From the NCBI RefSeq assembly GCF_965203655.1, contig NZ_CBDBDD010000009.1, forward strand, positions 496,001-560,000: a stretch of DNA of 64,000 bases, written 5' to 3'. Source of the DNA: Poriferisodalis sp965203655 (GTDB lineage Bacteria > Actinomycetota > Acidimicrobiia > Acidimicrobiales > Poriferisodalaceae). Below, in pieces: positions 54,073 through 61,954 of the stretch (position 1 is the stretch's first letter; each line of letters opens with the position of its first letter). The position numbers were made by a program, and so were the translations under genes. The notes under the pieces are model-generated. The model worked only from the letters and a program-made list of their open reading frames with translations. It did not search any database and was not told where the DNA came from.

Positions 54073-54860
54073 GCGAGGCTGCGGGCATCTACGAGGCGTT
54101 CCGGGACGCCATCCGGGCCGAGGAGCCCGTCGCGCTCGCCACGATCATCGACGGCCCAGATGCGGGCGCGAAATTGCTGCTACAGCCGGATGCACCGACG
54201 CTGGGCACGCTGGGCGATCCCGACTTGGATCGGGTGGTGGAGCGTGATGCCCTTGGGATGCTGGATGCGGGCATCAGCGAGGTGCGTCACTACGGCCAGC
54301 ACGGCGAGGCCCGCCAGATGGACCTCAGCGTGTTCGTGGAGTGTCACGCTCGGCGTCCCCACATGGTGATCTTCGGCGCCGTCGACTTCACCCGGGCGCT
54401 GGCCTCCCAAGCCAAGCTGCTCGGCTACCGGGTGACCGTCTGTGACGCCCGAGAGGTGTTCGCCACGAAGCGCCGTTTCCCGATGGCCGACGACGTGGTG
54501 GTGGACTGGCCCAATCGCCTGCTGGATCGCATCGGCGACGAGCTGGGTCCGCGCGACGCCGTCTGCGTGCTCACCCACGACCACAAGTTCGACGTGCCCG
54601 CCATCGTGGGCGCCCTGCCCACCCGTGTCGGCTACCTCGGCGCGATGGGTTCCCGCACCACCCACGAGAAACGAACCGAGCGTCTGCGCGAGGCAGGCGT
54701 GAGCGACGAGGAACTCGAGCGAGTCATGGCCCCCATCGGCCTCGACATCGGAGGCCGCACCCCCGAAGAAACCGCAGTGTCGATCATGGCCGAGATCATC
54801 GCCGCCCACACCGGCCGCCAAGCCCCCCGCCTCAAAGACGGCAAGGGCCGCATCCACTAG
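54069..54860 (+). CDS. XdhC/CoxF-family protein with Rossmann domain
   Basis: The 263-residue protein has a degenerate XdhC-like first part (VALATIIDGPDAGAKLLL) without the GGC loop, then the XdhC C-terminal Rossmann domain: HMVIFGAVDFTRALASQAKLLGY split over a short loop, VTVCDAREVF, VCVLTHDHKFDVP, YLGAMGSRTTHEKR and DIGGRTPEETAVSI. It belongs to the molybdenum-hydroxylase maturation group. GTG start, coupled to the preceding small XdhC gene. Confidence 0.9.
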   Translation: MSEAAGIYEAFRDAIRAEEPVALATIIDGPDAGAKLLLQPDAPTLGTLGDPDLDRVVERDALGMLDAGISEVRHYGQHGEARQMDLSVFVECHARRPHMVIFGAVDFTRALASQAKLLGYRVTVCDAREVFATKRRFPMADDVVVDWPNRLLDRIGDELGPRDAVCVLTHDHKFDVPAIVGALPTRVGYLGAMGSRTTHEKRTERLREAGVSDEELERVMAPIGLDIGGRTPEETAVSIMAEIIAAHTGRQAPRLKDGKGRIH

Positions 54861-54881
54861 CCCCGAGGCCCAGCGGCGCGA

Positions 54882-54996
54882 GGGATGGGCAGGGGCGGGG
54901 GTGCCCACGCGCAGTTTGCAGCGCCACAGCACGACCACCGTGCAGCGGGCGGCGCTGCACTGTTTGAGCATGGGTGCCCCCGCCCCTGCCCATCCC
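54882..54996. repeat. 115-bp nested inverted repeat
   Basis: Outer arms 54882-54907 and 54971-54996 are 26 bases each and pair at all but two or three positions. Inside them GCAGCGCC (54918-54925) pairs with GGCGCTGC (54951-54958), and inside that GCAC (54929-54932) with GTGC (54940-54943). The whole would form one long hairpin in the 178-base gap between the XdhC-type and acyl-CoA dehydrogenase genes. It may be a terminator, a stable RNA structure or a small non-autonomous element; no poly-T tract or target duplication is visible. Confidence 0.75.
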
Positions 54997-55025
54997 GGGC
55001 CCAGAATCAAGCACCAGCGGCCCGG

Positions 55026-55031
55026 TAGCGT
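55026..55031 (+). promoter_or_regulatory. -10 hexamer (TAGCGT) of the acyl-CoA dehydrogenase gene
   Basis: TAGCGT ends seven bases before the ATG at 55039, 30 bases after the big hairpin, so the gene has its own promoter and upstream in-frame starts are unlikely. Confidence 0.5.
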
Positions 55032-55038
55032 CAGCACA

Positions 55039-56205
55039 ATGGACTTCACGCAAAACGAGGACCACGAGGCGATCCGCGAGGGCGTGCGGCGCGTCTGCGC
55101 CGACTTCCCCGACGAGTACTGGCGCGAGCGCGACGAGCAGCACGAGTTTCCGTGGGATTTCTACAACGCCATGGCCGAGGGCGGCTGGGTCGGCATCGCC
55201 ATCCCGGAGGAGTACGGCGGCGGCGGCCAAGGCATCACCGAGGCGTCGATCGTGCTCGAGGAGGTGGCGGCCAGCGGTGCCGCCATGAACGGCTGCTCGG
55301 CCCTGCACCTGTCGATCTTCGGCATGGAGCCGGTGCGCAAGTACGGCTCGGAGGCGCTGGCCAAGGAGATCCTGCCGGGCGTCGCCGATGGCTCCATCCA
55401 CGCCGCGTTCGGCGTCACCGAGCCCGACGCCGGCACAGACACCACGTCGATCCGCACCCGGGCAGAGCGTGACGGCGACGAGTACGTGATCACGGGGGCC
55501 AAGGTGTGGACCACCAAGGCGCCGTTCTGCGACGTCTGCCTGCTGCTCGTGCGCACGACGCCCAAGGAGCTGTGTGACGGCCCGACACAGGGCATGACCC
55601 TGCTGCTCGTCGATCTGCAGGATCCCGCAGTCGACATCACCCCGATCCCCAAGGTAGGCCGCAACGCGGTGGTCTCGTGCGAGGTGCGCTACGACGGCCT
55701 GCGCGTGCCAGTGGACCGCCGTGTCGGCGAGGAGGGTGAGGGGTTCCGCTACATCCTCGACGGCCTCAATCCCGAACGGATCCTGATCTCTGCTGAAGCA
55801 CTGGGGATCGGCCGGGTCGCACTGCGCCGCGCCGCCGAGTACGCCAAGAGCCGGGTCATCTTCGGGCGTCCGATCGGCCAGAACCAGGGCATCGCCTTCC
55901 CCTTGGCCGACAGCCACGCCCGCCTGCATGCCGCTGAACTGGTGGTGCGCGACGCCTCGTGGCGCTACGACAACGGCCTGAGCTGCGGTGAGCAAGCCAA
56001 CCTGGCCAAGTACTTGGCATCGGAGGCGGCGTTCGAGTGCGCCGACCGGGCCATGCAGACACATGGCGGCTTCGGCTATGCCAAGGAGTACGACGTGGAG
56101 CGCTACTGGCGCGAGGCGAGGCTGATGAAGATCGCCCCGGTTAGTCAGGAGATGGTCCTGAACTTCGTGTCGTCCAAGGTGCTCGGCCTGCCACGTTCGT
56201 ACTAG
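55039..56205 (+). CDS. Acyl-CoA dehydrogenase
   Basis: This 388-residue flavoenzyme oxidises acyl-CoA to the 2-enoyl form. It shows FGVTEPDAGTDTTSI and GAKVWTT for FAD and substrate contacts, NPERILISAEALG, FGRPIGQNQGIAFPLAD, and the C-terminal MQTHGGFGYAKEYDVERYWREARL. Its substrate class (short, branched or other) is not evident. The CaiB-type gene at 26414-27553 also acts on acyl-CoA and shares with this gene a 30-bp repeat just after the stop. Confidence 0.93.
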   Translation: MDFTQNEDHEAIREGVRRVCADFPDEYWRERDEQHEFPWDFYNAMAEGGWVGIAIPEEYGGGGQGITEASIVLEEVAASGAAMNGCSALHLSIFGMEPVRKYGSEALAKEILPGVADGSIHAAFGVTEPDAGTDTTSIRTRAERDGDEYVITGAKVWTTKAPFCDVCLLLVRTTPKELCDGPTQGMTLLLVDLQDPAVDITPIPKVGRNAVVSCEVRYDGLRVPVDRRVGEEGEGFRYILDGLNPERILISAEALGIGRVALRRAAEYAKSRVIFGRPIGQNQGIAFPLADSHARLHAAELVVRDASWRYDNGLSCGEQANLAKYLASEAAFECADRAMQTHGGFGYAKEYDVERYWREARLMKIAPVSQEMVLNFVSSKVLGLPRSY

Positions 56206-56220
56206 CCAGGCTCAGCGCCG

Positions 56221-56250
56221 GGGCCCGAGCGGCCCGTGAGCGCAGCGAAC
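56221..56250 (+). repeat. 30-bp dispersed repeat, copy B
   Basis: It begins 15 bases after the acyl-CoA dehydrogenase stop and is an exact match, in gene-relative orientation, to copy A at 26379-26408 that follows the CoA-transferase gene. Confidence 0.8.
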
Positions 56251-56292
56251 TGGAGCGGGAAACAACTGGTGACGTAACGGGAAGGTTCCTCG

Positions 56293-56889
56293 ATGAGCGC
56301 ATTCGTGGAGGATCGGCGGCCAGTGTCCACGGCGGGAGTGCTGTTGGCAGCGGGGGCCGGAACCCGTTTTGCAGGTCCGCAGCACAAGCTGCTGGCAGTC
56401 ATCGACGGCCGGAGCGTGGTCAGCCGGGCTCTGGAGTCGCTGGTCGGGGCGTCGCTCGACGCTGTGGCCGTGGTCACCGGGGCGGTGGATGTCTCCGAGG
56501 CGCTCGCGGCGGTGAGCGGCGAGATCGCCCTGATCCCCAATGCTCGCTGGGAATCGGGGATTGCGTCGTCTGTCCGGTGTGCCGCCTCGTGGGCGGCGCA
56601 GCAAGGCCATGGCGCGATCGTGGTGGGCCTTGCCGACCAGCCGTTCGTGACGTCGGCGGCGTGGCAGAGCGTCGCTGCCGCCGCGGCCCCCATCGCCGTC
56701 GGCACCTACGGAGACCGGCGGGGAAACCCGGTCAGGCTGGCACGCGAGGTGTGGCCGCTGTTGCCGTGCGGCGGCGACGAAGGCGGCCGGACGCTGATGC
56801 GGCGATTTCCGGAAATCGTGGTACCGGTAGCCTGCGAAGGGCGACCTGACGACATCGACACCGTGGAGGATCTGCGCCGATGGAGCTGA
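56293..56889 (+). CDS. MocA/MobA-like molybdopterin nucleotidyltransferase
   Basis: The 198-residue protein has the NTP-transferase signature LLAAGAGTRFAGPQHKLL near residue 17 and a metal-binding GLADQPFVT near residue 117, with GDRRGNPVRL. These match MocA, which attaches CMP to molybdenum cofactor to make the cytosine dinucleotide used by CO-dehydrogenase-type enzymes. It overlaps the CoxG gene by ten bases. Together they suit a maturation role. Confidence 0.87.
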   Translation: MSAFVEDRRPVSTAGVLLAAGAGTRFAGPQHKLLAVIDGRSVVSRALESLVGASLDAVAVVTGAVDVSEALAAVSGEIALIPNARWESGIASSVRCAASWAAQQGHGAIVVGLADQPFVTSAAWQSVAAAAAPIAVGTYGDRRGNPVRLAREVWPLLPCGGDEGGRTLMRRFPEIVVPVACEGRPDDIDTVEDLRRWS

Positions 56890-57554
56890 AGAACGAATTC
56901 CGCGTCGACATCCCTACGGAGCAGGCGTGGAACACGCTGACCGATGTCGAGTTCATCGCGCCCTGCATGCCGGGAGCCCAGCTGACCGAGATCGACGGTG
57001 ACGAATTCAAGGGCGGTGTGAAGGTCAAGGTGGGCCCGATCACGGCCCAGTACAAGGGCACGGCAAAGTTCGTCGAGCTTGACGAGGCCAATCGCCGCAT
57101 CGTGCTCGAGGCCACCGGCCGCGACTCCCGGGGTGCCGGCAACGCCGCCGCCGAGGTGATCGCGGAGATGACCCCCGACGGCGACGGCACCGTCGTGGCG
57201 ATCACGACCGACCTGAAGGTGACCGGCAAGGTCGCGCAGTTCGGGCGCGGTGTGATGGCGGACGTGACCGAGAAGCTCATCGGCCAATTCGTGGACTCGC
57301 TCTCGGAGAAGCTGTCAGAGGTCGGTGCACCCGGCGACGACGAAGCCGACGCCTCCCCGACGGAATCTTCTGAAGACTCGGCAGAGGCTGCTGCCGAGGA
57401 CGGCCCGCGCCAAGTCGACATGGACGAGCCCGAGCCAGTGGATCTGCTCGAGACGGCAGGCCGCCCGATGCTCAAGCGCCTCCTGGCGCCCTTGGCGGTC
57501 GTGGTGCTCTTCTTCCTCAATCGCCGCAGGCGTCGGCGCCGCCGTCAAGGCTGA
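56880..57554 (+). CDS. CoxG-family SRPBCC protein with C-terminal membrane anchor
   Basis: The 224-residue product has the SRPBCC/CoxG fold: EFRVDIPTEQAWNTLTDVEFIAPCMPGAQ, split by loops, then GGVKVKVGPITAQYKGTA and VAQFGRGVMADVTEKLI. An acidic linker leads to a final hydrophobic helix (about residues 197-212) and an Arg-rich tail. In carboxydotrophs CoxG anchors CO dehydrogenase to the membrane, and the anchor here fits. Its start lies within the end of the MocA-like gene. Confidence 0.92.
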   Translation: MELKNEFRVDIPTEQAWNTLTDVEFIAPCMPGAQLTEIDGDEFKGGVKVKVGPITAQYKGTAKFVELDEANRRIVLEATGRDSRGAGNAAAEVIAEMTPDGDGTVVAITTDLKVTGKVAQFGRGVMADVTEKLIGQFVDSLSEKLSEVGAPGDDEADASPTESSEDSAEAAAEDGPRQVDMDEPEPVDLLETAGRPMLKRLLAPLAVVVLFFLNRRRRRRRRQG

Positions 57555-57580
57555 GGAACCACCTGGGCGTTCCCATCCGG

Positions 57581-58069
57581 GTGGTGCTTGTCCGCTGCGC
57601 TCCCAGCGCACCCCCCACGCTCCCTCAGGCGGAGGCTGTCGCTGAGTTGCTCGGGCGCGCGCCGCAGTGCGCGTACCACGTGGCGGTCGCGCACGACGAT
57701 GGGCGTCCCGTCGTGATCGCCAATGCACCGCTGCTCGACGACGGTCGTCCGATGCCCACCCGCTACTGGCTGGTGGACGCGGACCTGCGCCGGCGGGTGT
57801 CCCAGCTCGAAGGTCGCGGCGGCGTCCGCGCGGCCGAGGAGGCTGTCGACGCTGAGTGCCTCGCGGCGACACACCGTCGCTATGCCGCCGAGCGTGACGC
57901 GCTCGTGCCTCCGCACCACCGCGGACCGCGCCCCTCTGGGGGCGTCGGCGGCACGGCGCAGGGCGTGAAGTGCTTGCATGCGCACGTGGCGTACCGGCTG
58001 GCTGGCGGCGAGGACCCCGTCGGCGACTGGGTCTTGGACGAGCTGGGCATGCAGGGATGCGGCTCGTGA
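57581..58069 (+). CDS. DUF501 family protein
   Basis: The 162-residue product has the DUF501 core: a first segment LLGRAPQCAYHVAVAH, the strongly conserved MPTRYWLVDADLRRRVSQLEG, and the closing GVKCLHAHVAYRLAGGEDPVGDWV. The function is unknown. In actinobacteria it lies between ftsB and ppx. It overlaps ppx by four bases (GTGA). Confidence 0.9.
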   Translation: MVLVRCAPSAPPTLPQAEAVAELLGRAPQCAYHVAVAHDDGRPVVIANAPLLDDGRPMPTRYWLVDADLRRRVSQLEGRGGVRAAEEAVDAECLAATHRRYAAERDALVPPHHRGPRPSGGVGGTAQGVKCLHAHVAYRLAGGEDPVGDWVLDELGMQGCGS

Positions 58070-59064
58070 CCGCCGCAGCGCCGACCGGACCGGTTGCGGT
58101 GGTGGACTGCGGCACCAACTCAACCCGGCTGCTCATCGACGACGGGGAGGGACTCGGCCTGCGCATGCTGCGGATCACCCGGCTGGGGCGCGGTGTCGAC
58201 GCAGGCGGTTCGCTGGCTGACGACGCGATCGGCCGCGTTGTCGGAGTGCTGGGGGAATACCGCGAGGTCATCGAGGATCGCCAGGTGAGCGCCGTCCGGG
58301 CAGTCGCCACGAGCGCGGCGCGCGACGCCGCCAATGGCGCCGAGTTCCTTCAGCGAGCAAGCGACGCGCTCGGCACCGATGTCGAGCTGCTCGACGGGGA
58401 CAGCGAGGCGAACTACGCCTTCGCCGGTGCGACCACGGGCTTGGGCGGTGAGTCCGGAACTGCCGCGCTCGTGCTCGACATCGGCGGCGGCTCGACCGAG
58501 TTCGCCTACGGAATGCCCGGACCGGGCGCCCGCCCGGCGGATGCCCTGTCTGTCGACATGGGATCGGTGCGCTGGACTGAGCGTTTCCTTGCGATGGATC
58601 CGCCACGCCCCGAAGAGCTGAGTTCGGCCATCTCGGTCGCCCGCTTGCACCTCGACGACATCGACCGTGAGCACCCCGTCATCGCTCGGGGCGCACCGGC
58701 AGCGCAGCTTGTGGGCGTTGCGGGCACCATCACCACGGTCGCAGCGGTGGAGATCGGCCTCGACCCCTACGATCCCGAGGTCATCGACGGGTTCGTGCTG
58801 ACGCGGGCCGCAGCAGAGGATGTCTTCCGCACGCTGGCCACCGAACGGCTCGCCGACCGCGTCCACAATCCGGGCCTGCATGTCGACCGTGCGCCCGTGA
58901 TCGTGGGCGGCTGCTGCATCCTCGTTGCGGTCATGCGCCACTGGGGGATCGATGAATGCCTGGTACGCGAGCGCGACCTGCTCGATGGCATCGCGGCCGA
59001 GCTTCGTGAGGCGCAGGCCAGTCCAGCGGCCGAGCTTCGCGGAGGTGCCGATGCCGCTCGGTGA
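58066..59064 (+). CDS. ppx: Exopolyphosphatase (Ppx/GppA family)
   Basis: The 332-residue ASKHA-fold enzyme releases phosphate from polyphosphate, and some members also act on pppGpp. It has VVDCGTNSTRLLI at the start, AVATSAARDAANG, the catalytic-Glu DGDSEANYAFAG, LDIGGGSTEFAYG and VGVAGTITTVAA. The short length is that of the actinobacterial two-domain form. GTG 58066 overlaps the DUF501 stop; the ATG at 58057 is a possible alternative. Confidence 0.92.
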   Translation: MTAAAPTGPVAVVDCGTNSTRLLIDDGEGLGLRMLRITRLGRGVDAGGSLADDAIGRVVGVLGEYREVIEDRQVSAVRAVATSAARDAANGAEFLQRASDALGTDVELLDGDSEANYAFAGATTGLGGESGTAALVLDIGGGSTEFAYGMPGPGARPADALSVDMGSVRWTERFLAMDPPRPEELSSAISVARLHLDDIDREHPVIARGAPAAQLVGVAGTITTVAAVEIGLDPYDPEVIDGFVLTRAAAEDVFRTLATERLADRVHNPGLHVDRAPVIVGGCCILVAVMRHWGIDECLVRERDLLDGIAAELREAQASPAAELRGGADAAR

Positions 59065-59082
59065 GCGTCGGCGGCGCGCCAG

Positions 59083-59088
59083 TACTGT
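59083..59088 (+). promoter_or_regulatory. -10 hexamer (TACTGT) of the GNAT gene
   Basis: TACTGT ends seven bases before GTG 59096, favouring that start over the ATG at 59051 inside ppx. Confidence 0.5.
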
Positions 59089-59095
59089 GCGGGGC

Positions 59096-59734
59096 GTGAG
59101 TCGCCTGCGCACCGAGCGGCTTGAGCTGCGCCCGCTCGTGCCTTCGGACTTCGCCCAATGGAACGAGGTTCGCGAGCGGTGCCGTGTCTGGCTGGCGAAG
59201 TGGGAGCCCCGCCCGCCGGCGAGCGCGCCCGATCCCTCGCGTGACCCGCAGGCGTTCTCGAATCGCTGCCGGATGCGCGAGCGCGAGCGATCGCTGGGCA
59301 CTGCCTTCGATTTCGGCCTCTGGCACGAGGGCTGGTTCTGCGGCGAGATCAACATCTCCCACGTGGCGCGCGGCGCGTTCCAGAGCGCCCATGTGGGCTA
59401 CTGGATCGACGAACGACTTGCGGGCCGGGGCTTGGTCGCCGAAGGGCTGATGGCTGTGTTCGAGTTCGCGTTCTCTCAGGTCGGCCTGCACCGTGTCCAG
59501 ATCTCGATCATGCCCCGCAACTCCGCCAGCCTGCGGGTGGTCGACAAGCTCGGGCTGCGCTCGGAAGGCACTGCGCAGGGCTACATCCAGATTGCCGGCG
59601 TCTGGGAGGACCATGTTCGCTTCGGCATCACGCTGGAGGAATGGAACGCCCGCCGCGACGAGATGGCTGCGCGACTGCATGACGCCCGCAACCACGGTGT
59701 GACTCAGTCCTCCGCGTCCGACAGCCACTCCTGA
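59096..59734 (+). CDS. GNAT acetyltransferase (RimJ/RimL-like)
   Basis: The 212-residue protein has the RimJ/RimL layout: LRTERLELRPLVPSDF at the start, a GEINISHVARGAFQSAHVGYWID core split by loops, the acetyl-CoA loop ERLAGRGLVAEG, and NSASLRVVDKLGLRSEG. Such enzymes acetylate protein N-termini or small amines using acetyl-CoA. The 3' end overlaps the nuclease gene on the other strand by 31 bases. Confidence 0.88.
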   Translation: MSRLRTERLELRPLVPSDFAQWNEVRERCRVWLAKWEPRPPASAPDPSRDPQAFSNRCRMRERERSLGTAFDFGLWHEGWFCGEINISHVARGAFQSAHVGYWIDERLAGRGLVAEGLMAVFEFAFSQVGLHRVQISIMPRNSASLRVVDKLGLRSEGTAQGYIQIAGVWEDHVRFGITLEEWNARRDEMAARLHDARNHGVTQSSASDSHS

Positions 59735-60663
59735 CCGGGACTGCAGTCGGCAGCAATCGGGCACCAGCGGCATGGGGGTCCGGGCACCCGGCGGGGTTCG
59801 TGCCCGCCTGCTCGCAACGTGATGAGCCGGCCGATGCCGTCCACGGTCCGGCGCAACGCGCTGTCGAGCACCTCAGCGGTGATTGTCTCGTGCTCGATGC
59901 GCCCTTCAGCCACGTAGAACGAACCCACGCCGAGCGGCGGCACGCCGATCGACAGCGTCTCGACCAGCGCGTAGAAGCGCAGGTCTTCAGGATCGGTCGG
60001 CATCCTGGAACCGGTCTTGAGATCGATGATGACCTTGCCGGCTCGCTGGTTCCCCTCCGTGTCGCCGACGGGGGCAGGTGAACCCAGCGTGAGGTCGTAC
60101 TTGCCGTTGAGCACGAATGCGCCGCCGCAGAGTTGCACCCGAGCCCGGACTTCCGCCGCAGGTCGCCACGAGCGCTGCATGGACGGGAACGTCTCCTCGA
60201 ATCGGGTCAGCAGTCCCACGCAGTTGGCAATGAGATCGGCTCGCTCGCCTTGAGTCGCCCCAGCCAGGAAGCCTCCGAGGTTGGCGTCGTCGTCGATCAG
60301 ACGCTGGACGGCCTCGTCGACCGCATCAGTCGGCGGGACGTCTCGGTGCGTCGTCAGCTCCACCGCCTTGTGCAGCACCGTGCCGCGGGCGATGGGAACC
60401 GACCATTCGAATGGAGCGTCGGTCTCGGCCAGGTAACGCGCCTCACAGCCGAACACCCCAGCCAGGTCGCGCTTGGACACCCGCATGCCGCGGCTGTCCA
60501 GCGCGCGTGCGGCGTCCACCATCGGCGTGAGCGCGTCTTCTGCCCGGTCGCGCAGATCGGCTGCGAAGCGCTGGGGATAGGACGGTCGTTGCTCGGCGGG
60601 GACGCGAATCACATCGAGCGTCGCCTGCTGCGCAGGCAGCAACCCCGGATTGTGCTCGGACAC
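59704..60663 (-). CDS. PD-(D/E)XK nuclease with probable iron-sulfur cluster (RecB/Cas4-like)
   Basis: The 319-residue protein has the nuclease core as GTVLHKAVEL (His in motif I), NGKYDLTLG (Asp), and VIIDLKTGS (the D-x-K catalytic pair). One Cys in FGCEAR near residue 73 and three at the end in CRWCPIAADC are placed like the four Cys that hold a 4Fe-4S cluster in Cas4 and AddB. No cas or recBCD genes lie near. It is divergent from the 188-residue unknown gene. Confidence 0.82.
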   Translation of the reverse strand: MSEHNPGLLPAQQATLDVIRVPAEQRPSYPQRFAADLRDRAEDALTPMVDAARALDSRGMRVSKRDLAGVFGCEARYLAETDAPFEWSVPIARGTVLHKAVELTTHRDVPPTDAVDEAVQRLIDDDANLGGFLAGATQGERADLIANCVGLLTRFEETFPSMQRSWRPAAEVRARVQLCGGAFVLNGKYDLTLGSPAPVGDTEGNQRAGKVIIDLKTGSRMPTDPEDLRFYALVETLSIGVPPLGVGSFYVAEGRIEHETITAEVLDSALRRTVDGIGRLITLRAGGHEPRRVPGPPCRWCPIAADCSPGQEWLSDAED

Positions 60664-60755
60664 TGGGGACCATTGTGGTTCGGGCGGCGGCAGCCCCGGT
60701 GATCAGGGTCGCCGGCAGTCGCATTCGTGTCACACCCCCCTGTGATGCTCGGCAC

Positions 60756-61322
60756 ATGCCAGCAACACCCCGTACCCAACCTCCCGCAGCGCTGCGGCTG
60801 GTCGACGCGTCTCCCGCACGCAGCCGGCCGCACCGGCCTGCCGGCGCCTCGTCCCGTCCGACGGGCGGCCGCGTCCGCTCCGGGCCCGATGCCTCCGGCC
60901 AGTTCGTGCTCACCGTGCGGACGCTCGCTGCGGCGGCACGAGAGCTGGGCTTGCACGTGCCGAGCTTTCAGAGCCCGCCGCGCTCAGATCAGCTCGATCG
61001 CACCATCCAGCGCAGACCGCCTGATGACTGGGTCGTGGCCGTGCGCGTGAAGGGGCGGCCCTTCGGGGCGGTAGTCGCCGACGCCGTCGAGGGCATCGTG
61101 GTCTGCAATGAGCTGAGCGCGGGCGCAGCCGGTCCGGTTCGAGACGAGCTGTGGCGGGCTACCGAGCAGATCGCCGAGGCGATGGGTAGCGTCGCCGGCC
61201 GCAGCATCCCGCCTGCGGCAGCACCTCCAGGCCCGACAACCCGGGTTGCATCGCCAGCGCAGGCCGAGGTCCAACACGCCGCCCCGGTTGAGCCGGTCCA
61301 GCCGTTCGAGGAGGCCGCCTAG
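60756..61322 (+). CDS. Hypothetical protein, 188 residues
   Basis: From the ATG at 60756 the first 50 residues are a low-complexity Pro/Arg/Ala lead. A compact central domain (about 55-145) follows, with QFVLTVRTLAAAARELGLH, VPSFQSPPR, DWVVAVRVKGRPFGAVVADA and AEAMG, then a Pro/Ala-rich tail. No recognised family. The CCGCAGC/GCTGCGG palindrome sits in its fifth to tenth codons. It lies divergent to the nuclease, and its central part looks like a real fold rather than noise. Confidence 0.55.
   Translation: MPATPRTQPPAALRLVDASPARSRPHRPAGASSRPTGGRVRSGPDASGQFVLTVRTLAAAARELGLHVPSFQSPPRSDQLDRTIQRRPPDDWVVAVRVKGRPFGAVVADAVEGIVVCNELSAGAAGPVRDELWRATEQIAEAMGSVAGRSIPPAAAPPGPTTRVASPAQAEVQHAAPVEPVQPFEEAA
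60784..60797. repeat. 14-bp CCGCAGC/GCTGCGG palindrome inside a gene
   Basis: A perfect 14-base palindrome at the start of the 188-residue gene, with the same outer arms as the palindromes at 2349-2408 and 21981-22027. As in the MBOAT gene it is read in the frame giving Ala-Leu-Arg. Confidence 0.6.
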
Positions 61323-61393
61323 ACCTCCGTTGCGTCGCCGTTCGCCGGTGGAGCGAGCATCATGGACTCCGCAAACGCACGCCGTGCTGGCTG

Positions 61394-61479
61394 GCCCGGG
61401 TGGCGGAACTGGCAGACGCAGAGGGCTTAAACCCCTCGGCTCCTGCGGGAGCGTGCGGGTTCGAATCCCGCCCCGGGCA
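61394..61479 (+). tRNA. tRNA-Leu (anticodon TAA)
   Basis: A class II cloverleaf: acceptor GCCCGGG/CCCGGGC, anticodon stem GAGGG/CCCTC around CTTAAAC, a long variable arm (TCCTGCGGGA region), and T arm GCGGG-TTCGAAT-CCCGC. The anticodon TAA reads TTA and TTG. The discriminator is A. It stands at the boundary between core genes and the island-like region. Confidence 0.95.
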
Positions 61480-61630
61480 CGCAATATCTCCTCCCGCGCG
61501 CAGCGCCGCGAAAACGCTTTGCGCCAGCGATTTGCGTCAGCTAGGCATGGGGCGGGACGAGCGCTCAGCATCGTGTGGCTACATTTGTGGGCACAATAGG
61601 TGCGGAACGCCTGCGACGAAAGAACGTGCG

Positions 61631-61909
61631 ATGAAATCAGTAGGAGTCCGGGAATTCCGGAATCGCGCTACCCAGTTGATCGCGTCCGGTGAGACGCTTG
61701 TCGTCGAGCGGCACGGCGAGCCCGTCGGATTCTTCGTGCCGATTGTCGCCAAAGATCGCCGTGCTGGTGCGGCGGCGCTCGACCGCTTGGGCGAGACCGT
61801 GAGAGATGTTCTCGCGAAGACGGGCCTCACCGAGGACGAATTCGTGGCGGAGTTCACCGGGGCGGAACTGGCCGGCGAGGCTGATGATGATGCGGGCGAG
61901 GCGGCGTAG
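61631..61909 (+). CDS. Phd/YefM-type antitoxin
   Basis: The 92-residue protein starts MKSVGVREFRNRATQLIASG and continues ETLVVERHGEPVGFFVPI, the Phd/YefM DNA-binding fold. An acidic tail (GEADDDAGEAA) would be the flexible toxin-neutralising part. It is the first gene of a pair with the PIN toxin. Such antitoxins usually repress their own promoter. Confidence 0.88.
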   Translation: MKSVGVREFRNRATQLIASGETLVVERHGEPVGFFVPIVAKDRRAGAAALDRLGETVRDVLAKTGLTEDEFVAEFTGAELAGEADDDAGEAA

Positions 61910-61954
61910 TCGGTTCCCGGACCATCTCAACCAGCGAGAGTTCACCTCCGCAGC

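Noticed and set aside
54882..54996. Insertion sequence ends
   Set aside because: No transposase frame lies between the arms and no target duplication is visible. It is kept only as an inverted repeat.
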